From positions 1 through 15,763 of the forward strand of contig JAJZPK010000035.1 in NCBI GenBank assembly GCA_021811205.1: 15,763 bases of DNA, written 5' to 3'. The stretch is from Pseudomonadota bacterium. Lineage in GTDB: Bacteria; Pseudomonadota; Gammaproteobacteria; Burkholderiales; JABEVD01. The notes below the pieces were generated by a model. It saw only the letters and a program-made list of their open reading frames with translations. It had not been told where the DNA came from and searched no databases. A program made the position numbers and the translations under genes. How positions within the stretch are numbered: the stretch's first letter is position 1; every line of letters begins with the position of its first letter. Of the stretch, positions 8,973 to 15,763 are shown piece by piece.

Positions 8973-9048
8973 GCATCGCGAGGTATGCCAATGGTAGAGA
9001 CTTCCCTTGCAATTTTGATTAGACTAACGCGTTTCGCGGAATCCATAA

Positions 9049-10650
9049 ATGACGACTGAATCGATAGCAGCCGAAGTGGAAAAAAGGCGCACCTTCGCCA
9101 TCATTTCCCACCCGGACGCAGGAAAAACAACGCTCACCGAAAAGCTCCTGCTTTTCTCGGGAGCGATCCAGCTCGCAGGCACGGTCAAGGGCAGAAAAAG
9201 CGGCAGACACGCGACATCCGACTGGATGGACATCGAAAAGCAGCGGGGAATTTCTGTCGCAAGCTCGGTCATGCAGTTCGACTACAGGGACCACGTGTTC
9301 AACCTGCTCGATACCCCGGGACACGAGGATTTTTCGGAAGATACCTATCGCGTGCTCACCGCCGTCGATTCCGCCCTGATGGTGATCGATGCAGCAAAAG
9401 GCGTTGAGGAGCAGACGATCAAGCTGCTCAACGTGTGCCGGATGAGGAACACTCCCATCCTCACCTTCATGAACAAGATGGACAGGGAGGCGAGAGATCC
9501 GCTTTCCCTGCTCGACGAAGTCGAATCCGTTCTGAAGATCCAGTGCGCGCCTGTGACCTGGCCGATCGGCATGGGAAAGACATTCAGGGGCGTGTACCAC
9601 CTGATGAAGGATGAAATCCTGCTTTTCGAAGCCGGACGTGAAGATGCGAAGCAGTCCCTCGAAAAGATTGCAGGCCTGGACAATCCCAAGCTCGACGAAC
9701 TCTTTCCCCTCGAAATCGCGCAGCTCAGGATGGAAGTCGATCTGGTGAGGGGCGCATCCCATCCCTTCGACCTGGATGCCTTCCTCGAAGGTACCCAGAC
9801 CCCTGTCTTTTTCGGCTCCGCGATCAACAATTTCGGGGTCAGGGAAATCCTCAATGCGCTCGTCGACTGGGCGCCCATGCCGCTTCAAAGGGACGCGAGT
9901 TCGAGAATGGTCTCGCCGCTTGAACCCGCCTTTTCCGGATTCGTATTCAAGATCCAGGCCAACATGGATCCCATGCACAGGGACAGGATCGCCTTCCTGA
10001 GAGTATGCTCGGGCAGGTTCGAGCGCGGAATGAAGATCAGGCATCTGAGGCTGGATCGAGACCTCAAGGTCTCCAACGTCATCACCTTCATGGCGCACCA
10101 GCGGGAGCAGGTCGAAGAAGCCTATGCAGGCGACATCATCGGACTGCACAATCACGGCAACGTACAGATCGGGGACAGCTTCAGCGAAGGGGAGCCGCTC
10201 AAGTTCACCGGCATTCCCTATTTCGCCCCCGAGCTCTTCAGGGTGGCCAGAATAAGAAACCCATTGAAGATCAAGCAGCTGCACAAGGGGTTGCAGCAAC
10301 TCGGCGAAGAAGGCGCGGTCCAGGTCTTCAAGCCCGTTTCGGGCGGTGACCTTGTGCTCGGCGCGGTCGGCGTGCTTCAATTCGAGGTCGTGGCGCACAG
10401 GCTGGAATCCGAATACGGGGTCGACGCCGTGTTCGAGCCGGTATCGATCCAGTCTGCGCGCTGGGTGACCTCGAAAAACCAGAAAAAGCTCGAGGAATTC
10501 GAAAAGACGCTGGCGAACCAGGTCGCGTATGACGCAGGCGGCAGCCTTGCCTATTTCGCGACATCCAGGGTGAACCTGGAACTCGTCATGGAACGCTGGC
10601 CCGACATCGAGTTCCATGCGACGAGGGAGCACGCGTCGAAACCGGGCTGA
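9049..10650 (+). CDS. prfC: peptide chain release factor 3 (RF3)
   Basis: RF3 is a translational GTPase that removes RF1 and RF2 from the ribosome after peptide release. The 533-residue protein (E. coli 529) aligns throughout. Its GTPase motifs are [10 protein letters not shown] (18-28 region), DTPGHED (88-94) and NKMD (142-145). The switch-region sequence [13 protein letters not shown] separates RF3 from EF-G and from LepA. Later conserved stretches are ITWPIG-like [38 protein letters not shown] and the end FHATREH. The ATG at 9049 has GGAA (9038-9041) seven bases before it. It is the first gene of a plus-strand run: parE follows after 8 bases. I found no convincing -35/-10 pair in the 88-base gap shared with nadE. 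Confidence 0.96.
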   Translation: MTTESIAAEVEKRRTFAIISHPDAGKTTLTEKLLLFSGAIQLAGTVKGRKSGRHATSDWMDIEKQRGISVASSVMQFDYRDHVFNLLDTPGHEDFSEDTYRVLTAVDSALMVIDAAKGVEEQTIKLLNVCRMRNTPILTFMNKMDREARDPLSLLDEVESVLKIQCAPVTWPIGMGKTFRGVYHLMKDEILLFEAGREDAKQSLEKIAGLDNPKLDELFPLEIAQLRMEVDLVRGASHPFDLDAFLEGTQTPVFFGSAINNFGVREILNALVDWAPMPLQRDASSRMVSPLEPAFSGFVFKIQANMDPMHRDRIAFLRVCSGRFERGMKIRHLRLDRDLKVSNVITFMAHQREQVEEAYAGDIIGLHNHGNVQIGDSFSEGEPLKFTGIPYFAPELFRVARIRNPLKIKQLHKGLQQLGEEGAVQVFKPVSGGDLVLGAVGVLQFEVVAHRLESEYGVDAVFEPVSIQSARWVTSKNQKKLEEFEKTLANQVAYDAGGSLAYFATSRVNLELVMERWPDIEFHATREHASKPG

Positions 10651-10658
10651 GGAAGAGA

Positions 10659-12608
10659 ATGGCCGAAAAATACAGCGAAGCTTCGATCAAGGTCCTGAAG
10701 GGGCTGGAACCCGTCAAGCAGCGTCCTGGCATGTACACCAGGACGGAAAACCCCTGCCACATCGTCCAGGAAGCGATCGACAACGCATCCGACGAAGCCC
10801 TTGCCGGGTTCGCTGACAGGATAGAAGTGATCCTTCACGGCGACAATTCGGTCACGATCACGGACAACGGCAGGGGAATTCCCGTGGGCATCCATCCCGA
10901 AGAAGGGATTCCGACCGTCGAAATCGTATTCACGCGGCTCCACGCAGGCGGAAAGTTCGACAAGAAGGACGGCGGCGCCTACAGCTTCTCGGGCGGACTG
11001 CACGGTGTCGGCGTTTCCGTGACGAATGCGCTGTCCAGGCGCCTGGAAGTAGACGTCATGCGGGAAGGATCCATCCACCACATCGCCTTCGAGAACGGGG
11101 ACGTGGTAGAACCCTTGTCGAAAACAGGCTCCTGCGGCAGGAAAACAGGGACGACCCTGCATGTCCATCCCGACCCCGTCTATTTCGATTCTCCGACGAT
11201 CCCGATTCAGGAACTGGAGCGTTTGCTGCGCTCCAAGGCTGTTCTGCTTCCGAACGTGAATGTCACGCTCACGCTGGAAAAAACGGGCGAAGTCAAATCA
11301 TGGAGCTATCCTGATGGGCTGAAGGGCTATCTTGCCGAAATGCTCGATGGCGTCGAGACGACCATCCCCTTCTTCGAGGGAGAAAAGACCTCGGGGAAGT
11401 CTTCCGATTTTTCGGAAGGGGAAGGCGCCGCATGGGTGATCGCCTGGAGCGAGGAAGGGACGACCTGCCGCGAATCCTACGTCAACCTGATCCCGACCCC
11501 TGCGGGGGGCACGCACGAGTCTGGCCTGAGGGACGGCGTTTTCCAGGCGGTCAAGAATTTCGTCGAGCACCACAACCTGCTTCCCAAGGGCGTGAAGCTG
11601 ATCTCGGACGATCTTTTCGGGCGGGCGAGCTTCGTGCTTTCCGCAAAGGTGCTCGATCCGCAGTTCCAGGGGCAGACCAAGGAGCGGCTCTCCTCCCGTG
11701 AAGCCGTGAAGCTCGTCTCTTCGATGGTGTCCGACCCTTTCGAATTGTGGCTCAACGAGCATGTCGAATACGGCAGAAAGCTTGCAGAACTGGCCATCAA
11801 GCAGGCCCAGAACAGGCTCAAATCGGCGCAGAAAGTCGAAAAGAAGAAGGGGTCTGGGGTTGCAGTATTGCCGGGAAAACTCACCGACTGCGAATCGAAG
11901 GATGCCTCCCGCACCGAGCTCTTCCTCGTCGAGGGGGATTCGGCTGGTGGTTCAGCAAAAATGGGGCGCGACAAGGAATTCCAGGCCATATTGCCGCTCA
12001 GGGGCAAGGTGCTGAACACATGGGAACAGGATGCGGCAAGGCTCTTCGCCAACAACGAGATCCACGACATCGCAGTCGCGATAGGGGTGGACCCTCACGA
12101 GCGCAATTCCGAGACCGATCTCGCCTCCCTCAGGTATTCGAAGATCTGCATCATGGCCGACGCGGACGTCGACGGCGCGCATATCCAGGTGCTGCTGCTG
12201 ACGCTCTTCTATAGGCATTTCCCGAAACTGATCGAGAACGGGCATGTCTATGTCGCCCAGCCCCCCCTTTTCAGGATAGACACGCTGGGGCAGGGAAAAA
12301 CCAAGCCCCCCAGGAAATTTTATGCGCTTGACGAATCCGAGCTTTCATCGATCGAAGACAGGCTTTCCAAGGAAGGATTGAAGAGCTGGAGCATATCGCG
12401 CTTCAAGGGGCTGGGGGAAATGAGCCCCGAACAGCTTTGGGACACGACCATGAATCCTGACACGAGAAGACTGATGAGGATATCTGTCGCACCCGAGGTC
12501 ATCGAGGAAACGAATTCGACCATGAACATGCTGATGTCAAAGCACGAATCGGCATCCAGACGCACCTGGATCGAAGAGCACGGCAACGAGGCGGAGGCTG
12601 ACATCTGA
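10659..12608 (+). CDS. parE: DNA topoisomerase IV subunit B
   Basis: ParE is the ATPase subunit of topoisomerase IV, which separates linked daughter chromosomes. At 649 residues it has the short form without the long insert of proteobacterial GyrB, and matches ParE specifically ([32 protein letters not shown]). The GHKL ATPase shows [10 protein letters not shown] with Asn42, DNGRGIP (69-75) and [13 protein letters not shown]. The Toprim domain has EGDSAGGSA from Glu425 and DADVDG with Asp501, Asp503 and Asp505 for the metal ions. RFKGLGEM near the end is also conserved. A Shine-Dalgarno (AGGAAGAG) overlaps the prfC stop, 8 bases away. Its stop shares one base with the parC start (TGATG), so the two subunits are likely made in matched amounts by coupled translation. 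Confidence 0.96.
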   Translation: MAEKYSEASIKVLKGLEPVKQRPGMYTRTENPCHIVQEAIDNASDEALAGFADRIEVILHGDNSVTITDNGRGIPVGIHPEEGIPTVEIVFTRLHAGGKFDKKDGGAYSFSGGLHGVGVSVTNALSRRLEVDVMREGSIHHIAFENGDVVEPLSKTGSCGRKTGTTLHVHPDPVYFDSPTIPIQELERLLRSKAVLLPNVNVTLTLEKTGEVKSWSYPDGLKGYLAEMLDGVETTIPFFEGEKTSGKSSDFSEGEGAAWVIAWSEEGTTCRESYVNLIPTPAGGTHESGLRDGVFQAVKNFVEHHNLLPKGVKLISDDLFGRASFVLSAKVLDPQFQGQTKERLSSREAVKLVSSMVSDPFELWLNEHVEYGRKLAELAIKQAQNRLKSAQKVEKKKGSGVAVLPGKLTDCESKDASRTELFLVEGDSAGGSAKMGRDKEFQAILPLRGKVLNTWEQDAARLFANNEIHDIAVAIGVDPHERNSETDLASLRYSKICIMADADVDGAHIQVLLLTLFYRHFPKLIENGHVYVAQPPLFRIDTLGQGKTKPPRKFYALDESELSSIEDRLSKEGLKSWSISRFKGLGEMSPEQLWDTTMNPDTRRLMRISVAPEVIEETNSTMNMLMSKHESASRRTWIEEHGNEAEADI

Positions 12609-14896
12609 TGGACCAGATCGACCTTTTCCAATCAAGGGAAGATGATGCACTGAATCTCGGCAAATTCGCCGAAAAGGCCTATCTCGACTATGCGATATCC
12701 GTGGTCAAGGGGCGGGCGCTGCCCGATCTGCGCGACGGCCAGAAGCCTGTCCAGCGGCGCATACTCTACGCCATGAACGAAATGGGGCTGAATCCTTCGG
12801 CAAAACCGGTGAAATCGGCGCGCGTCGTCGGCGATGTTCTCGGAAAATTCCACCCGCACGGAGACCAGTCAGCATACGATGCGATGGTGAGGCTCGCCCA
12901 GGATTTCTCGCTGAGATATCCGCTGGTCGACGGGCACGGCAACTTCGGCAGCCGCGATGGAGACGGCGCGGCCGCCATGCGCTACACGGAGGCGAGACTC
13001 ACCCCGATCGCGAACCTGCTCCTTTCGGAAATCGACATGGGGACGGTGGACTTCTCGCCCAACTACGACGGCGCATTCGAGGAGCCCGACCTGCTTCCGT
13101 CTAGACTGCCCATGGTGCTCATGAACGGCGCATCCGGAATTGCCGTCGGCATGGCGACCGAAATTCCGCCGCACAATCTGAGGGAAGTCGCGGATGCGGC
13201 GATCGCACTCATCAAAAAACCCAATCTCTCCGCGGAAGAGATACTCGAGCACATCAAGGGACCCGATTTTCCCGGAGGCGGACAGATCATCTCGACCGAT
13301 TTCCTGGAAACCTACAGGAGCGGACGCGGTTCCATTCCCGTGAGAGCCAGGTGGAAAATCGAGGAGCTGGCAAGAGGTCAGTGGCAGCTCATCGTTTTCG
13401 AGCTCCCCCCCACGACTTCGAGCCAGAAGGTGCTCGAGGAAATCGAGGAAATCACCAATCCCAAGGTCAAGCCTGGCAAAAAGGCGCTCACGCAGGAACA
13501 GAGCCAGCTGAAGCAGCTCTTCCTGTCACAGCTGGACGCGGTGAGGGACGAATCCGGGAAAGAGGCGCAGGTCAGGCTCGTCTTCGAGCCCAAGTCCTCG
13601 AGGCAAGACGTCGACGAATTCGCATCCCTGCTTTTTTCCAAGACGAGCATGGAGTCATCGCACCCGGTCAACATGGTGATGATCGGCCTGGACGGCAGGC
13701 CGCGCCAGAAGGGAATCGTCGAGATTCTTTCGGAATGGACCCAATACCGGCTGGACACTGTCAGAAGACGCACCGAGCACAGGCTGGGACAGGTCGACGA
13801 CAGGATACACATCCTCGAAGGCAGGCACATCGTCTTCCTCAACATAGACGAAGTGATCAGGATCATCCGGAATTCGGACGATCCGAAAATCGATCTCATC
13901 CAGCGCTTCTCCCTATCCGAACGCCAGGCCGAAGACATCCTGGAAATCAGATTGCGTCAGCTCGCCAGGCTCGAGGGCATCAAGATCGAGCAGGAACTCG
14001 ATAAGCTGAAGATCGAAAAGATGGAGCTGGAAAAACTTCTTTCCGATCCTTCCCACATGAAGAAGAAAGTGATCAGGGAAATCGAGCAGGACGCCAAAGC
14101 CTACGGCGACGACAGAAGAACGCTGATCGAGGCAGCGAGCCGTTCATCGCTCGCAACCCAGGTCGTCGACGAGCCTGTCACCGTCACATTGTCCGAAAAA
14201 GGATGGATCAGGTCGAGAGTTGGGCACAATCTCGAAGCCCCCTCATTCAAGGAAGGGGATTCGCTGCTCTCCTCGATAGAATGCAGGACGGTCGATTCGC
14301 TCGTCCTCATGTCCTCGACGGGAAAGGTCTACACGCTTCCCGCATCCCAGGTTCCCGGCGGAAGAGGCGTCGGGGTTCCGCTTTCCACATTGATCGATGC
14401 TTCAGGAAAGATGCTCTACATGCTCAGGGGGAAAGCGGGCCAGTCCGTCATGATTTCGCAATCGGGCGGATACGGTTTCCTGTGCAGATTCGAGGATCTG
14501 CTGACCAAGACACGATCGGGCAAGCAGTTCCTCACGCTCGAGGAAGGCGAAGCCCCCCTTCCCCCGTTTGCCTTCGACATGGATGCCGACCTTCTGATCG
14601 CCTCGCTCTCCTCCTCTTCCAGGCTACTCTTCTTCCCGATCGAGGAAATGAAAGTGCTTGGCAACGGCGGAAGAGGGGTCCAGGTGATGGCGCTCGAAGA
14701 GGGAGAGGCGCTGAAAGCCGTATCGATCGCGAAGCATGACGGGCTTCAGGTCACGGTCTCCGGACGCGGCGGCAAGGAATCTCTTCTCACCATCAACGAG
14801 AAGGACATGCTGACCTTTATCGGCAAGCGCGCAAGAAAAGGCAAACCCCTGCCGGTCAAGGGAAAGGCGCTCGGATTTTCTCGAGTATCTTCCTGA
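12608..14896 (+). CDS. parC: DNA topoisomerase IV subunit A
   Basis: ParC is the DNA-cutting subunit of topoisomerase IV. The 762-residue product (E. coli 752, Neisseria about 767) begins with the winged-helix domain [20 protein letters not shown]. The catalytic Tyr126 follows Arg125 in [10 protein letters not shown]. Then come the tower and coiled-coil regions (about 260-500), the [14 protein letters not shown] segment, and a degenerate beta-pinwheel with GGRGVGV and GGRGVQV repeats (about 535-750) typical of ParC rather than GyrA. The quinolone pocket reads [10 protein letters not shown], with Gln87 and Asp91 where E. coli ParC has Ser80 and Glu84. Its last 41 bases are also the end of mutY on the other strand. 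Start overlap with parE (one base) supports the ATG at 12608. Confidence 0.96.
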   Translation: MDQIDLFQSREDDALNLGKFAEKAYLDYAISVVKGRALPDLRDGQKPVQRRILYAMNEMGLNPSAKPVKSARVVGDVLGKFHPHGDQSAYDAMVRLAQDFSLRYPLVDGHGNFGSRDGDGAAAMRYTEARLTPIANLLLSEIDMGTVDFSPNYDGAFEEPDLLPSRLPMVLMNGASGIAVGMATEIPPHNLREVADAAIALIKKPNLSAEEILEHIKGPDFPGGGQIISTDFLETYRSGRGSIPVRARWKIEELARGQWQLIVFELPPTTSSQKVLEEIEEITNPKVKPGKKALTQEQSQLKQLFLSQLDAVRDESGKEAQVRLVFEPKSSRQDVDEFASLLFSKTSMESSHPVNMVMIGLDGRPRQKGIVEILSEWTQYRLDTVRRRTEHRLGQVDDRIHILEGRHIVFLNIDEVIRIIRNSDDPKIDLIQRFSLSERQAEDILEIRLRQLARLEGIKIEQELDKLKIEKMELEKLLSDPSHMKKKVIREIEQDAKAYGDDRRTLIEAASRSSLATQVVDEPVTVTLSEKGWIRSRVGHNLEAPSFKEGDSLLSSIECRTVDSLVLMSSTGKVYTLPASQVPGGRGVGVPLSTLIDASGKMLYMLRGKAGQSVMISQSGGYGFLCRFEDLLTKTRSGKQFLTLEEGEAPLPPFAFDMDADLLIASLSSSSRLLFFPIEEMKVLGNGGRGVQVMALEEGEALKAVSIAKHDGLQVTVSGRGGKESLLTINEKDMLTFIGKRARKGKPLPVKGKALGFSRVSS

Positions 14897-15763
14897 CGGG
14901 AACAGGAATGGGGGAGGACAAAGCCTCCTCTGCCGCAAGCCATATTCCTTCGCGATCCGCAGGGACGCGGACGGCTTCGATTTCGAGCCTGAAATGGGTG
15001 AAGGTGTGCACGAAGGACAAAAGCTTTTCCGATTCTGCATACTGTGAAGGGTCTGCTTCAGGAAAGCAAAGCAGCCCTGCCCACACGCCCTTTTCAGGCC
15101 GCCTTTCGAACAACAGACGCCCTTCCCGCTCCATCAGAAGAAATGCCGTTCTTCTGGAAGGCAATGCCTTCTTCGGCCTGGGGCAAGGCAGCTCCTCCAC
15201 CCTGCCCTCGAGATGCGCAATGCACGATTCGGAAAGAGGGCATCTTGCGCAATCAGGATTCCTTCTCGTGCACAAGGTCGCGCCAAGATCCATCAAGGCC
15301 TGCGTGTAGCGCCCCACTTCCCTTTCGGGAAGAAGCGCCTCGGCCTGCTCCCACATGCGAATCTCGACTTTTTTTTCTCCAGGATACCCTTCCATCCCGA
15401 AATGCCTGGAAAAGACGCGCTTCACGTTTCCGTCGAGTATCGCGGCGCGCGTCCCGAAAGAGAAGGCGCATATCGCAGCTGCTGTCGACCGGCCTATCCC
15501 TGGAAGCCCGGCAAGCGCTTCCGGATTATCCGGGAATCTTCCGCTTTTCCTGATCAGCTTCGCCGTCTCGTGAAGATTCCTTGCCCTCGAGTAGTAGCCC
15601 AGCCCGCTCCAAAGGCTCAGCACTTCGTCGATTTCAGCTTCGGCCAGGGATTCGAGATCAGGGAAGCTTGAAAGAAATCTTTCGTAATAGGGAATGACGG
15701 TCGCAACCTGGGTCTGCTGGAGCATGATCTCGGATACCCAGATCCTGTATGGATCGTTCGAGC
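14856..15763 (-). CDS. mutY: A/G-specific adenine glycosylase MutY (5' end beyond right edge)
   Basis: MutY removes adenine mispaired with 8-oxoguanine, preventing G-to-T changes. The frame does not begin at the ATG at 15725: the codons before it read [11 protein letters not shown], matching E. coli KTPYKVWLSEV and including the catalytic Glu. The true start, some 25 residues further, is outside the window. Visible parts are [17 protein letters not shown], the helix-hairpin-helix [12 protein letters not shown], the catalytic Asp in ILDGNVKRV, a complete [4Fe-4S] cysteine set (C-x6-C-x2-C-x5-C in [17 protein letters not shown]), and a C-terminal Nudix-like domain with FTHF, equivalent to the 8-oxoG-reading loop. 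The end overlaps parC by 41 bases in convergent orientation. It is cut only by the window edge, not by mutation. Confidence 0.95.
   Translation of the reverse strand, partial: SNDPYRIWVSEIMLQQTQVATVIPYYERFLSSFPDLESLAEAEIDEVLSLWSGLGYYSRARNLHETAKLIRKSGRFPDNPEALAGLPGIGRSTAAAICAFSFGTRAAILDGNVKRVFSRHFGMEGYPGEKKVEIRMWEQAEALLPEREVGRYTQALMDLGATLCTRRNPDCARCPLSESCIAHLEGRVEELPCPRPKKALPSRRTAFLLMEREGRLLFERRPEKGVWAGLLCFPEADPSQYAESEKLLSFVHTFTHFRLEIEAVRVPADREGIWLAAEEALSSPIPVPVRKILEKIRAPFP

Noticed and set aside
9031..9040. GCG-rich mini palindrome (CGCGTTTCGCG region) upstream of prfC
   Set aside because: It is only about three base pairs per arm and of low complexity, with no link to a promoter, so it cannot be told from chance.
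9019..10632. 537-codon open frame antisense to prfC
   Set aside because: It mirrors the RF3 gene almost exactly. RF3 aligns over its whole length with intact GTPase motifs, and the antisense product has no recognisable motif. Codon bias of a GC-rich gene commonly leaves one antisense frame open.
15725..15725. MutY starting at the internal ATG at 15725
   Set aside because: In-frame codons upstream encode conserved MutY sequence including the catalytic Glu, so the gene continues past the window edge.

Overview
This window is a gene-dense stretch of housekeeping chromosome from a GC-rich proteobacterium, most likely a betaproteobacterium. The evidence is a set of proteins that align by eye, motif by motif, with E. 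coli and Neisseria orthologues (TrxB, SmrB-like Smr protein, YbbA/YbbP/TesA, GlnB, NadE, RF3, ParE/ParC, MutY), the ParC sequence around the quinolone pocket, and the nadE-glnB pairing. I cannot name genus or species. I see no IS element, phage gene, integrase, CRISPR array, tRNA or rRNA. Composition and codon use look uniform, so nothing suggests recent transfer. Arginine is unusually often encoded by AGG/AGA for such a GC-rich genome.

Layout. (1) 1-438, minus: the 5' part of ftsK, running off the left edge. (2) 439-554: divergent promoter region. (3) 555-3154, plus: trxB, an smr gene joined to it by an ATGA overlap, then a soluble chemoreceptor with a C-terminal zinc-binding CZB domain. (4) 3157-6241, minus: ybbP and ybbA, an ABC exporter-type permease and its ATPase. 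(5) 6240-6848, plus: tesA, a secreted GDSL lysophospholipase/thioesterase whose start codon overlaps that of ybbA. (6) 6856-8960, minus: nadE, glnB, then a GC-rich hairpin and a possible 39-residue cysteine-rich ORF. (7) 9049-14896, plus: prfC, parE and parC, tightly packed. (8) 14856-15763, minus: mutY, overlapping the end of parC and running off the right edge.

How the genes relate. YbbA, YbbP and TesA are a conserved neighbourhood in which a membrane ABC machine is thought to work with a periplasmic lipid hydrolase. NadE uses glutamine nitrogen to make NAD+, and GlnB is the PII nitrogen sensor, so their operon suggests coupling of nitrogen status to NAD synthesis. ParE and ParC are the two subunits of topoisomerase IV, made from overlapping genes. 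TrxB (thiol reduction) lies upstream of a chemoreceptor whose zinc-cysteine centre belongs to a family linked to oxidant sensing. That link is only suggestive.

No clearly new multi-gene system is visible. The points most worth a second look are the small cysteine-rich ORF and hairpin after glnB, the ybbA/tesA start-codon overlap, the nadE-glnB pairing, the orphan CZB chemoreceptor, and the ParC quinolone-pocket residues.
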